Shown: positions 31,832 to 42,779 of the stretch, one piece after another
How positions within the stretch are numbered: the stretch's first letter is position 1
Layout: every line of letters begins with the position of its first letter
Source: Bombyx mori
Taxonomy: Eukaryota > Arthropoda > Insecta > Lepidoptera > Bombycidae
Length of the DNA stretch: 64,000 bases
NCBI RefSeq assembly: GCF_030269925.1
Contig: NC_085130.1
Span: forward strand, 5,158,501 to 5,222,500
Direction of reading: 5' to 3'
Notes under the pieces: generated by a model
What the model was told of the DNA's origin: nothing
What the model saw: only the letters and a program-made list of their open reading frames with translations
The model's database searches: none
Made by a program: the position numbers and the translations under genes

Positions 31832-32600
31832 CTAACTTTTGCCCGGGACTTCGTCCGCGTGGAATAGTTACATTGTAATAACGCTAAATTTTACCCGCTT
31901 CTTCATTTACGTAGAAAGTGTAAATTTTTTTGAATAATAGAGAATGTTAAGGAGCTATTTAAGGTACCAAAATCAAGCTTTTTAACCGACTTCAAAAGAG
32001 GAAGTTATCCATTCGACTATCTATGTACGTTCACCGATTTCTCGAGAATGCTAGAGCCGATTCTGATAATTCTTTTTTCTTTTTTTTGTTCGAAAGGGTA
32101 GACTTCCCAAATGGTCCTGTATTTAAAGATCTGATTATGGGATCCTGGAGAAATCCAGAAAAAAAATTAAAGTATTTATTTAGATAGGGATTAAAATCAC
32201 CTTTATAAAAAAACCTTCACAAATAAGGCTTTATTTTAGAACAAATTTGGTTAGCATAAAAAACGTTATAGCCTTTAAATATAGACATATACTGCCGCGA
32301 TTTTTTTTTTTACTTTTAAAGGAGAAAATTTTTATGGTACATTATTTTAGCGAAATTTTAACCGTTTCCGCAGCGCATGCAGTGAAAGCTCTCAAAGCGG
32401 AAAAATACCCCGATTTGAAACATTATTTATTGGTACTCCGCTTGTATTGATCTCAGCGTGATGTTTTATAGCCTATAGCCTTCCTCAATAAATGAGCTAT
32501 CTGACACTGAAAAAATTTATCAAATCGGACTAGTAGTTGCTTAAATTAGCGCGTTCAAACAAACAAACAAACTTTTCAGCTTTATAATATTAGTATAGAT
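31832..32600 (+). repeat. CTTTTGCCCGGGACTTCGTCCG repeat, about 770 bp
   Basis: From ACTAACTTTTGCCCGGGAC through CCGACTTCAAAAGAGGAAG to CTTTTCAGCTTTATAATATT AGTATAGATA. Its start and end resemble lepidopteran LINE 3' regions. No coding frame recognised. Confidence 0.55.
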
Positions 32601-33032
32601 ATAATAATATAATTAACAATCAACTATCGCGTTTTTTGCTCTTGTAATATAGATATACTCTTTGGGACCATTAAGTTTTCGACTCTCCGATGTATTCTTT
32701 GAAGTGAAACTTCTTTAGAGTCGTTGTGATTTGAAACTCGATGAAACGAAATGAAACGAAACGAAAAAATAAGTGTGCCGCGATTGGCTTGCCGAAGCGG
32801 CTCCGAGCGGCGCCGACAAATCACGAAGCGTTCCACGCGGTCTCGCGTCCCCAACTAGTCCAGTGTGTTCTTGATGTCCGTGCACGCTGTCGTGGCTCTC
32901 GGAGCGCCCTGAGATACTTTTATTTCGTTTGTTATCAACAGACGTTCCTGCACGTAAATTCAACATTTCCTGAATCGCGGTGACGAGATGTTACACAGCT
33001 GATAGACGTTCTCGTATTTGTCTTGCTAAGTC
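32601..33032. other. Spacer upstream of the U1-like sequence
   Basis: Several overlapping 70-80-codon frames without family resemblance. No clear snRNA proximal element could be assigned. Confidence 0.35.
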
Positions 33033-33128
33033 ATACTTACCTGGCGTAGGGATACCATGATCGTGCAGGCGGCTTCCCCAGGGTGAGGCTGCTCCGTTGC
33101 CCTGCAGAGTGGTTGACCCTTGCGATTA
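33033..33128 (+). ncRNA. U1 snRNA-like sequence, probable pseudogene or diverged variant
   Basis: Begins with ATACTTACCTGG, the invariant U1 5' end that pairs with 5' splice sites, then GGATACCATGATC (stem I), CTTCCCCAGGGTGAGGCT (stem I/II junction) and GTTGACCCTTGCGATTA. The resemblance covers the first ~96 of the usual ~164 nt. The stem I loop that binds U1-70K reads GATCGTGCAG instead of the usual GATCACGAAG, the U1A loop is altered (GTTGCCCTG), and no Sm site or stem IV follows. I therefore think it is non-functional, but the intact 5' end and a length-compatible flank leave a divergent variant possible. Confidence 0.75.
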
Positions 33129-33795
33129 ATTTTACTTTTTATAAGTTTCACTTCTACCGTGTGAGACTTGCAAAACACACACTTTTTATTTACATACATA
33201 TAAATATGGACAGTAATGAATTACTTGGACATCGTTATCCGCTTGAGCTTAGCACTGAGCCATTTTGGCTTCGACAACAATCAATATAAGCTCTATTGTT
33301 ACATATTTGAAATTTTTCCTGAAAACATGATCAAGGTACACGAGAAAGCAATCGCAATTCCTTAACATTACGGGTAGCAATCGACTCCGTATTGTAAGTA
33401 AATTTGTGGGCGCTCCAATCACAAGCGCGCTGTTTGGACTATCTGTTCATTCTAAAATAACGTACATTTAAGAGGCAGAAGCGAACCGTGTACTCGCTTT
33501 GGGGCTATAAAACATGAGGGTAATAATTTAGGTTTGGTATTTTTGGAACGAATTTCCTTTTGGGACGATGCGGGGAGGTAACGGTGCGGGATAACCGGGA
33601 AAAAACGTCCGTAACGTAAGATTTTTATTATTTATGTATAGTCTTAGAATGATGGCTATACAGTGTCTAATGTATAGTCTACGTGATGACGGTTATTATT
33701 ATTATTCATATAAATAGCTGTTTCTTTGTATATTATTATTATATATTTTTTATAAATCATTGTGAATAAAATAAAGTTGATAACTTTGTAAAGTA
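33129..33795. other. Spacer
   Basis: No gene recognised. A short frame at 33206-33289 has no known motif. Confidence 0.35.
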
Positions 33796-36700
33796 CCGTG
33801 AAACCTGGCAACTTTGCCACTTTTTGGCGGATAAAAAAGTTTGGAAAGGTTTTTCTCAAAAAATCTCTATGAGAATATAAAAAAGCAATCAATCAGCTTG
33901 ATAGTGCATTTTATGCATAGTTGAAATGTAACCAAATATCTATTGTTTTCTTAAATATAATTGATATTTAAGTGCAAAAACAAAAATGGCAAAGTTAACC
34001 GTCACTTTTGGTAAGATTGCCATACCCAAATTTTAAATGAAATAAATGGAATTATTGTAAAATGCCACTGTTGTCATTGCCACAGGCTTGGTCACAGTAA
34101 AATTATACTAAAATTTTATCATATTCTCGGCTAGTAATGGAAATATCTACAATGTGGCAAATTTAGCCGCCCTTTTTAGATTTTTTCAAACAAAATAGAA
34201 ATGAGAGTCAGGGTTGTCACAAGATTAAAAAATATTAAGGTTTTAAAAAAACTTTAATAAATATAGGGTACCTACATAGTATAATCAGTTATTTTAACCA
34301 TATATTCAAACAAGTATAAAATAATGCTTAGGAGCATAAAATCTTTAAGTCTATCAGTAAATTATCTTATTAAAATATATAGGTTATAAAATACGCTTTA
34401 ATAAAGATAGGATAAATTAAATAGTACTTTTGGTAATCAGTTACAATGATAAACTTATCCAATCTTATGATAGTGTTTAGGAACTTAAAATCTTTGAACT
34501 TATCAATAAATAAATAAACCCTTAACGAGGATATGAGATCGACATAAATCACAATAACATAAAGGAAAGTATCAATTTTTTTTTGTAAGGTAAACTTGAT
34601 AATTTTGTAAAACCAAAGACTAAAATGATAAGAGCCCAAGAAATTTAAAAAAAATATTTAGTGTTCAAGATAAAGCAAAGACTTTGTTAATCAGTTGTAA
34701 CAAGAAACATAATCAAGCATAAGACAAAATTTGGGGTTAAATTTTTTTAAGTTATCATTAAATATGAAAATACTTAATGTACCTAATTATAAAATCATTC
34801 ACCATTCATCAATCATTTAGGAATCATCATAAATGACATACCGATGGGCACATAACCATATTATTGAACATTATACTTTGAAAAGTCGATACAGTCAAAT
34901 CTTAAAGTACCTCTTCGACCCTCGTGAGGGATTCCTAGGATAATTTCGATGTCACTTTTTACTGTATAACTAATGTCATCGATATGTGGCCAATAAAATT
35001 CTTCCTTTCTGTTCCTCATAAATTTAACATACATACCAGAATCATCAATAATATCCAATACTTTTCCAACATAGTATTTGTTGGTTTTTGGCCCACAAAA
35101 TTTAACTAAAACGTAACTATCAATCCGAAGAGTTTCACATTTTTTCACTGTATTTTGTGCATTTTGTTCTTCAAAATCTTCACATGACTCTGATTCCGAT
35201 GGTATAAAACATTCATCTTCAGAAGTATCTCTTAAGGAATAACTGTCACTATTTTCGCTATTGTCGTCACTATTGTCTCTCTTTATCTTCTTTTTTGCAT
35301 TACATGACTCCGGTTTTTTAAGTATCAACCTTTTATTATCTGCAGACGTTGATGGCATTTGGTTTTCGTAATCTATGTACTCTAAAAATTCTTCTTCAGG
35401 TTGAATTACGGGCAGATTCTCCTTACTTTCAGATTTGAATATGTTGTAGCTTTTATCTACCTTTTTAAGATTCTGTGGAAGCATCTTTGTCAAATCTGCA
35501 TAGGCGCAATTATATGGACTAAATCTGACTTCTGAAAGAATAGTAACCTTTGGTCGGGTTTTTGAATTAGGCTCATCGATCACTGGCTCTGCATCAAGAT
35601 TCGTTTCTAGATCAAGAAAAGTTTGTTGAGCTTCCTTAATGTTACTTCGATTTGTTTCTCTAGATAACTTAGATTTCTTTTTCGTCATGAATAACTGAAC
35701 TTCTTGAGAGGAAATAGACTTACCTGGAGTAATATTAAATTTTTTGTTTCTTAATTTTTGTAGAGGGTTCGCTGTACGATTGGCTTTCAAATAATCTAAG
35801 AGCGCGGTATCGATTGTATAATTGTTTTGCTCTTCATAATCGGGTATCTTTCGTAATATTGTTTGGGGATTAAAAGGCACTATGCCTGTTGCCTTAAATC
35901 CAGCGCAGATATTTGCTTTACTATTTATTTCTATAGCCTCTAATAGAGATTTTAACAACATGGGGAAGTGGGCTTTGTTAATTTGAGGTTCTGCTAGATT
36001 ATGTATTTTATATTGGGTCAAAATATCGCGCCATTTTCTTTTTAAGGGACCAAAAAATAGCTCTTAATGTGATACTATTTTATAGATCAGAATAATATAT
36101 AGGATATAGTTATCTACGTTTGAGCAAAATCCGTTAAGTAGTCTTTACTTGAAAGAGTAACAAATACTTATCCATCCATATAAATAATAGAAGTATGATA
36201 ATTTGGATTTGAAATTAAGTAACAATAAAAGTATTTTTTTTTAAATATTTTTGTGACAGCCCTAGCCTCATAGAAAACATGGCAAAGTTTACATCACCAA
36301 AACTTTGTATCTGGTTAGCAAATTTGCCAACAGTGATTTTAAGACTAAATTAATTTATAGAACGTAAATTACCATAACTTTGATAAAAAAACACTATTAA
36401 GAATGTTATTTTAAAATTTAACTTACCTACAAAACATAAAACTCACTTATTTACACTGAAGTTCTGGAGCACGTAGTTACCACGAACTTAGCAGTTGAAA
36501 AATGTAACGGCCAAAAATGTCAATTTTTCAAATCTGGGTTGTCAAAAAAAATAAGATGTTGCCAACAAAATATTCAAAATTATTTCAAAGTTATTGCAAA
36601 CGTTAAGAAACATAAAGTTTTGACGTTATAAATTATTTTGTCTTATAAGTCGGGTCATGGCAAATTTAACAACCTTTGGCAAAGTCGCCAGGTTTCACGG
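33796..36700 (-). mobile_element. Pogo-like (Tc1/mariner superfamily) DNA transposon, 2.9 kb
   Basis: TIRs CCGTGAAACCTGGCAACTTT at 33796 and its complement ending at 36700 match at 23 of 24 positions. TA dinucleotides flank both ends (33794-33795, 36701-36702), the target of this superfamily. GGCAAA/TTGCCA motifs recur near both ends (33988, 34014, 34076, 34157; 36281, 36330, 36550, 36655). Inside is one truncated transposase gene on the minus strand. Confidence 0.88.
34861..36063 (-). CDS. Pogo-type transposase, C-terminal fragment with Tudor/chromo-like tail
   Basis: Open on the minus strand for ~400 codons. It begins right after an in-frame TAA at 36066-36064 with ELFFGPLKRKWRDILTQYK, the block that follows the third catalytic aspartate (usual context QPLD.xxFGPLK) in pogo-type DDE transposases. 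Next come the KAHFPMLLKSLLEAIE and FKATGIVPFNPQTIL blocks of the same family, a long acidic linker (SDDNSENSDS, EDECFIPSESESCED), and a globular end RIDSYVLVKFCGPKTNKYYVGK...VKFMRNRKEEFYWP, which resembles the small beta-barrel found at the end of related insect transposases. The DNA-binding domain and all three catalytic acidic residues are missing, so it cannot transpose. No natural start codon is evident; the first in-frame ATG is at the PMLLKS block. Confidence 0.85.
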   Translation of the reverse strand, partial: ELFFGPLKRKWRDILTQYKIHNLAEPQINKAHFPMLLKSLLEAIEINSKANICAGFKATGIVPFNPQTILRKIPDYEEQNNYTIDTALLDYLKANRTANPLQKLRNKKFNITPGKSISSQEVQLFMTKKKSKLSRETNRSNIKEAQQTFLDLETNLDAEPVIDEPNSKTRPKVTILSEVRFSPYNCAYADLTKMLPQNLKKVDKSYNIFKSESKENLPVIQPEEEFLEYIDYENQMPSTSADNKRLILKKPESCNAKKKIKRDNSDDNSENSDSYSLRDTSEDECFIPSESESCEDFEEQNAQNTVKKCETLRIDSYVLVKFCGPKTNKYYVGKVLDIIDDSGMYVKFMRNRKEEFYWPHIDDISYTVKSDIEIILGIPHEGRRGTLRFDCIDFSKYNVQ

Positions 36701-36851
36701 TAGTTTTTATTTTATTTTATCGATCATAATAAAAAATGTATACCCGAATAATTATTTTCTTTATACTTCGAATTATATAATTATAATAAAATTAATATTT
36801 TTATAATAAGGAACTTCGTTGCTATCCGGTGTCCCACGACACCACACATCT

Positions 36852-37095
36852 TTTTTTTTATTGCTCAGATAGTTAGACGAGCTCACGGCCTGGTATTAAG
36901 TGGCTACCGGAGTCCATAGACATCTACAACGTAAATGCCGCCACCCACCTTGATACATGAGTTGTAACGTCTCACTTTTCACAATACAACGTTTGTCCTG
37001 CCCTTCAAGCCGAAACGCATTACTGTTTCAAGGCAGAAATAGGCAGGGTGATGGTACCTACCCGTGCAGACTCACAAGACGTCATGCCACCAGTA
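36852..37095 (-). mobile_element. Bm1 SINE, 3' half
   Basis: TTTTTTTTATTGCTCAGATA to GTCATGCCACCAGTAA. Shares unusual changes (TTGATACATGAGTTGTAACG) with the next copy. Confidence 0.88.
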
Positions 37096-37162
37096 AAAAG
37101 TCCATTTAAACGCTAGTTCTATGACCACACACGTATTTTTGAGTATATGGCATTATACGGGG

Positions 37163-37366
37163 TTTTTTTGTTGTTCGTAGATGAGTGGACGAGCTCACGG
37201 CCAGCCTGGTGTTAAGTGGTTACCGGAGCCCATAGACATCTATAACGTAAATGTCGCCACCCACCTTGATACATGAGTTGTAACGTCTCATTTTTAACAG
37301 TACAACGGCTGCCCTGCTCTTCAAGCCCAAGCGCATTACTGCTTCACGACAGAAATAGGCAAAAGT
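37163..37366 (-). mobile_element. Bm1 SINE, 3' half, with internal deletion
   Basis: Sister of the previous copy. Lacks the last ~35 bp before AAAAGTAAAAGGTCC. Confidence 0.85.
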
Positions 37367-37555
37367 AAAAGGTCCATTTAAAACGCTAGTTCTATGACCA
37401 CACACGCATTTTATTCAGCGACTATGTAGCGCTGATTACGTTATCTAACTCGCACTCGATGGCGTTTAGAAATAATGTTTCATACTAAACGCCACTAGTA
37501 TGTGACAATACAAGGCATTTAATGAAAATTTGTATCACAGGTCTGCGTTGGGCAG

Positions 37556-37762
37556 GTTTACTGGTAGCCCGAGGGCTTTTCAGTTTCACGAGGACAGATG
37601 GGCGAGCAAGGGCTCAGCCAGAAGGGGCGGGATTTGCTAACAGCTATCCGAGCGCCTTCAAGGGAGACCTATCAACTCAAGAGTAGCTACTTCGCGAATG
37701 AATCTACTACCAGATCGGAATCGCGACCCGCTGAGAAGATCCGGCGGGAAATCTATTGCTAA
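37556..37762 (-). mobile_element. Repeat D2
   Basis: Complement of the D2 copy at 56888, with AGAAGATCCGGCGGGAAATC at its 5' end. No A tail preserved. Confidence 0.7.
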
Positions 37763-37914
37763 CTATGAGCAGAAGACTAAAACCTTAGGACATATCTACC
37801 GAAGCCTAACTCAATCCAGACGTACGCTGCGCAGAGACAATAAAATCAAGTAGCATTTAGAATAAGCCTAATACCACAGAAAATGGCGCGGCACATGCTA
37901 CTTCAGAAAACAAA

Positions 37915-38112
37915 ATCAAGGTATTTTCAGTGCGTCACGATTTCGATTTGTTAATAGAAGCACTCGCAAAGCAGTTAGTTAGCTTTGACCTGATAGATAT
38001 TTGGAGAAGCCCAAATACTGGCTAGCAATCCTCTCTTCTTTTAAGTGAACATGTGCTCGCCCTTCCCACCTCATGGAACTGGAAAAGCCTGTGCAAAAGC
38101 CAGCAATACCAT
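37915..38112 (+). mobile_element. Repeat D2, degraded
   Basis: Order of D2 landmarks kept (CAGTGCGTCACGATTTCGAT ... TGTGCTCGCCCTTCCCACC), with many substitutions. Confidence 0.5.
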
Positions 38113-38329
38113 CACCAATTTAGTCTTGAACGACTGTCAAAGTTCGTGACGCAATGACAGTGTCAAACCGGTGTTAACTGGTATGGTTTTATTCAGGTTC
38201 AATCAAATCTTCATCCGTAAAATAGGCCGTGATGTTTTAATTAACCGTCGTTTTCCCAATTTATCCGGTCATCGTTCTCGTCGAATCCGTCGCTTGCGAC
38301 GAAGGGCTCGACGAGTAACTTAACCCACA

Positions 38330-38970
38330 GACACAGCCCACTGAGTTTCTCGCCGGATTTTCTCAGTGGGTCGCGTTTCCGATACGGTGGTAGATTCTGC
38401 GAAGCACGACTCTTGCTAGGGTTCGTGCTAGCAACGTCGTCAGGTTTGAGCCCCGTGAGCTCACCTACTAGTTAAGGCTACGCTGATATAGCCTCTCAAG
38501 GCTCTCAGCTTAGGTAGGAAAAAAAAAAGAGTCCAATCCCAATCGAGGCTTGGATAATGTGATTGGAAAAAAGGCATTTTATAAGGCGGGAATCCTGCTG
38601 TTTTCTATCACCGTAGATTCTGCGAAGCACGGCTCTTGCTAGGGTTCGTGCTAGCAACGTCGTCAGATTTGAGCCCTGCGAGCTCACCTACTAGTTAAGG
38701 CTACGCTGATATAGCCTCTCAAGGCTCTCAGCTTAGGTAGGAAAAAAAAAGAGTCCAATCCCAATCGAGGCTTGGATAATGTGATTGGAAAAAAGGTATT
38801 TTATAAGGCGGGAATCCTGCTGTTTTCTATCACCGTAGATTCTGCGAAGCACGGCTCTTGCTAGGGTTCGTGCTAGCAACGTCGTCAGATTTGAGCCCTG
38901 CGAGCTCACCTACTAGTTAAGGTTACGCTGAAATAGCCTCTAAAGGCTATCAGCTTCGGTAGGAAAAAAA
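38330..38970 (+). repeat. Tandem array, 222-223-bp unit built on a D1 repeat
   Basis: TAGATTCTGCGAAGCAC recurs at 38391, 38614 and 38836. Each unit holds the D1 3' end, its A run and an 80-bp segment GAGTCCAATCCCAATCGAGG... to ...TTCTATCACCG. Units 1 and 2 are nearly identical. The third is partial and closer to ordinary D1. Confidence 0.9.
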
Positions 38971-39168
38971 AAACAAAATCAATTTCTAATCATCTGGGTA
39001 AAAGAGGCCCAAGAAAACTAAATCATAGTCCAGTTTTCACATTAAAACCTCGTCGAGAACATCAGCTAGAGTTCTCTTATTGTAAGGCGCGTCGTTCGAC
39101 CGCACCGCACTTCTTGAGCGTAGAAACGTAAGTAGCGTAGACAGAAACATAGCTATTTATTTTAAACT

Positions 39169-39500
39169 AGCTGACCCGGCAGACTTCGTAGTGCCTCAAT
39201 CGATAAATAAAAGACCTAAACTTTTGTCTAAACTTAACTCAAAACAAACAAAAGGAATCCGTTCGACGGGGGACATATCCAAGGGAAAACAAAATTGTTA
39301 TTTTTATTTAATTCCGAGCATTTTCATTCATTTATCTACCTTTTAAACCTTCTCTGGACTTCCACCAATAATTCAAGACCAAAATTAGCCGAATCGGTCC
39401 CGCCGTTCTCGAGTTTTAGTGAGACTAACGAACAGCAATTCATTTTTATATATATAGATAGATAGATAGATAGATAGATAGAAGATAGAAGATAGATAGA
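39169..39500 (+). repeat. CTAGCTGA-family 3'-tail repeat with (GATA)n tail
   Basis: CTAGCTGACCCGGCAGACTT start. Ends in ATATATA and about seven GATA units (39457-39483). The best-preserved member in the window. Confidence 0.75.
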
Positions 39501-39621
39501 TTAATTGAATTAAAGAAGCTATCCTTGACAGATAAAATTGATATATAGTAGTTCTGTCTAAAGGCTTTCTCCCTACAAACTGCCATAGTGCTTCGCGATC
39601 GAAATAGGACTATTTTGGTTT

Positions 39622-39866
39622 GTTTTTTATTTGCTTAAATTTAAAAACCAGCTCGCAGCCTACCTGTATACAATTACTAGAGCCCATGGACATCACAACA
39701 TGAGTGTCGTCACACACTTGGAACATGAGTTCGAAGACTCATAGCCGTTGTATAACAGCAGTCCTACCTTTTAAGTTGGAACTCATGAGTGTTACATGGC
39801 AGAAATGAAGAGTATAGCGGTACTTAGCCGTATCTACCCGTGCGGGTTTCCAAGAATTAATACGAA
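39622..39866 (-). mobile_element. Bm1 SINE, old copy
   Basis: AGCCCATGGACATC, TAGCCGTTGTATAACAGCAG and CTACCCGTGCGGGTTTCC keep the Bm1 order with strong divergence. Confidence 0.6.
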
Positions 39867-40671
39867 TGATTACGAATGAGTTGAACTCCAGTCCAGATTC
39901 GACTAATCGCATGATCACTATTCAATATTGTTTGTTTGATTTTTTTTATCGCCAATTTTGTCAGAGATAGTCGAAGACTACTTGATAAAAGAATAGAGTA
40001 TGCGTTGCTGTCTGTACTTCCAGTGATATGGAATAAAAAACTAGTGCAAGCGAGGAAAGTGGAAGCTTTTCCTGTATTTTCTACAAGAAGTTGCTCGAGA
40101 GTTTAATCATGCGCCAGATAAGCGGGTCGCAAGAAGGGCTGTCGCATTTCGAACTTTTTAGCTAAGCTTTTTTAACTATTCACTGCTGGTTTGGTCTTTA
40201 AATATCCTCAGCTCTGAGGAAAGGCTCTGCGTTCGAGGTATATTCAGTAAGTAATACCAGAAAATCGATAATACGTCGAAGTACCAGTATCACCGATTTA
40301 ACCCCCAAGTCAGTCAGTTTATTTGTAGATGGGAAATCAGACAGAATAGAATCCATAACTAGAACGACGATATCGCATCATGTACTTTTGAAATAATTAT
40401 TAGGGAGAATAATGATGTCTATAATAGTCGAGATCAATGTAAGTCTTCATGATGACCAAGGACTCGAAGTTATTCGTAAGTTTAAATCGCTGATTTGGGT
40501 CATGCAGCATCCAGTAACCATTAGCACCCTAGACAGTTCCTAAACCACCTGATCCACTCTCAATGCTATTTGACTCTTCCAGTTCTAGTTCTAGCGCTAA
40601 CAGCAGCCTTAGCCCAGATTACCATACTAAATCTTCAAATAAACCTACAAAAGCTTAGCCCATTATATCAA
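39867..40671. other. Spacer
   Basis: No gene or repeat recognised. Confidence 0.35.
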
Positions 40672-40862
40672 TCTGATGAGTTTCGCCGGGTCTTATCAGT
40701 GGATCGCAATTTCGATCCGTTGTTAGATGCAATCGCAAAGTTCTAAGGTCTTCTTCGGAGGCGTTCGTGTTGTTGTTAGCAAACTCCATCATTCCTGGCT
40801 GAATTTGAGCTCCCACATTCGTCCTTGATAACCTCATATCTGCCCTCGTACTAGAAAAAAAT
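40672..40862 (+). mobile_element. Repeat D2, old copy with A tail
   Basis: CTGATGAGTTTCGCCGGGTC to CTAGAAAAAAA, D2 order kept. Confidence 0.55.
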
Positions 40863-41929
40863 TTTGAATAGCCCTGGTATCATTGACACGGAATTATGAA
40901 GTATAAAACACACGTTTTGTGGTAGTACCCAAATTCAATCTATTCTAATAAGCCTTTATATTCATTATCTTAATAGAAATGTCCTTACTTCTTACTCACA
41001 TATATGTTTACACTACCTTTGTATTTGGTCGCATCTACCGCTACTATGAAAACTTTAAGGTAATCGAAAACTTCAGAAATCATTTAGAGTTAATAAGGAA
41101 AAAGAGATTAAATCGCAAAAGTAAATAAAATTTTAACTAAGCACCCGTTGTGTAAATGTTACGTGTGTCTTGCTATACCTCACCATCGGCTAGTCTATCC
41201 TTGTACGCTGTTCGTGAATGAAAAAACCGGGCTATCCGATAAATTATCGACAAACAAACATCACAACTCTGTATCGATTGGAAGTAAAGCTATTAAATTT
41301 TTATCTTCATTATTTATATTTGCAGTTCCAGCCCTGGATGTTTTCAGTGTTGCCAACCCATCCGGACCCTTTGTGTCCCATAGCAATTCAATTTGGAGAT
41401 AAGGCATAAGTGAACGGCTTTTATCGATAAATAGAAAGACAAGTAAATAGCCATCGAAGCAATATGAGGCAGGAAATGTGTGTTATTAAAAAACGAAATT
41501 GAACAGTCAGTTGGATAATGGGATTCGTATTAGGGTTGTTTTGTTTTAGTTGCTCGTATTTGCGGAAGAATTCTCGTTCGTAAAAATAATAGCATAGCGT
41601 AAATAATACATTGAGAAATTACTCAACTAGAGATTCGAAGGACTTGTTTGAGTTAGGTTGTGGCATTTACTGATATTGTGGCGTGTTTGTAAGCCCGCAT
41701 GTACAAGTAAGGACGAACTGCCTGTTGCTACTGCCAATCATTTATCCTTGAAATGAAACAGTCTTTTAGGATATGATCGAAATTTCAACCTTACATTTCA
41801 AGGTGGCAATCACGTTGAGATCTCTATGGAGCTACGCACCCGCATAAGACCAAGTAGCCGTGAATTCGCGCATTTAGAGAAAAAAATATTATAATAACAT
41901 TCTGAAGTTGCTGTTGTCTGTTGTGTTTA
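40863..41929. other. Mostly unassigned
   Basis: A good 3' splice-like site (TTATATTTGCAG, near 41326) is followed by an open frame but no donor. A very degraded Bm1-like stretch may lie at 41680-41880. Nothing firm. Confidence 0.3.
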
Positions 41930-42166
41930 CTAGTTTTAGGACCTCTTGTCTGTTCGCATGCGTAGGTACCACAATCCTGCCTATTTCTGCCGTAAAGCAG
42001 TAATGCGTTTCGATTTGAGGGGTGGGGCAGCTGTTGTACTGAGACCTTAGAACTCATATTTCAAGGTGGGTGGGGGCATTTACGTTGTAGATGTCTATGA
42101 GCTCTAGTAACCACTCAGATGGGCCGTGAGCTCGTCTACCAATCTAAACAATAAATAAAAATTACG
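41930..42166 (+). mobile_element. Bm1 SINE, 3' half
   Basis: TAGGACCTCTTGTCTGTTCG to CTAAACAATAAATAAAAA. Lacks about 15 bp near AACCACTCAGATGGGC. Confidence 0.82.
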
Positions 42167-42779
42167 AAAAAAGAGCGATATAAGCATGAAAAGGAAATCA
42201 AATAAGATACTACGTTGTTACGTTGGGTTATTTGACGTCGTGGTCGTCAGCAATTGACATACGAACTCCTGAAGCGAGGTAGCTATATCACCGGTCCGAA
42301 GAAACCAGACTCGTAACAAGGATACTGGTAACAGACCCACTATGGTCAGTAACGCGCTCCCGTTTTCTGAATACGAACCAATCGTGCGTTCTAAAGCGAA
42401 TTATACCAGTTAGTCTTATGTAGCTAAGACGCAGACCGTATTGAAAATAGTGATACTAGTGATATATAATATTAAAACATAATCTGTGGATATTGGCTTA
42501 TTAAAAAAAGGCTTTTTGTGTTTAACGAAAATGGAAAGATCTTAGACCATAGAAATGCCATTGGCGAGATTGAGGCACTTGTCAAATATCTTGTGTTCTA
42601 CGATGGCTACACACAAGAGAGCCGTAAGACTCAGCAAAAGAAAAGAATCCAGAGCAATACCATTAATTTTATTGCAATTATAGACTAATTAGTAGACAGT
42701 CCAACAGATCTTGGTTCCCTACAGACAACTACGTCAGTCATGCCAGGGAAAAAGCAAGCAGCTATTTGAGGAGCGTTCA
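42167..42779. other. Spacer
   Basis: No gene or repeat recognised. Confidence 0.35.

Larger units (their letters stand above)
30273..32292 (+). repeat. Segmental duplication, unit 2 (with Helitron)
   Basis: Collinear with unit 1, a few percent diverged, and longer by the 415-bp Helitron at 30893-31307. Ends at CTTTAAATATAGACATATACT, the same point that precedes unit 2 in unit 1. Confidence 0.9.
36845..37411 (-). repeat. Local tandem duplication carrying two Bm1 halves
   Basis: Two copies of [Bm1 half + ACGCTAGTTCTATGACCACA] lie in a row. The shared non-SINE flank shows that the whole block was duplicated. Confidence 0.85.

Noticed and set aside
32741..32983. 80-codon frame upstream of the U1-like sequence
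   Set aside because: Simple KRNETKRKNK composition at the start, overlapping minus frames of equal length, no family resemblance.
38391..38965. CRISPR-like array
   Set aside because: The repeated unit is 222 bp with no short spacer pattern and contains a retroposon end; this is eukaryotic DNA.
41326..41405. Possible coding exon after TTATATTTGCAG
   Set aside because: The acceptor is good, but no GT donor follows at a sensible place and the peptide has no recognised match.
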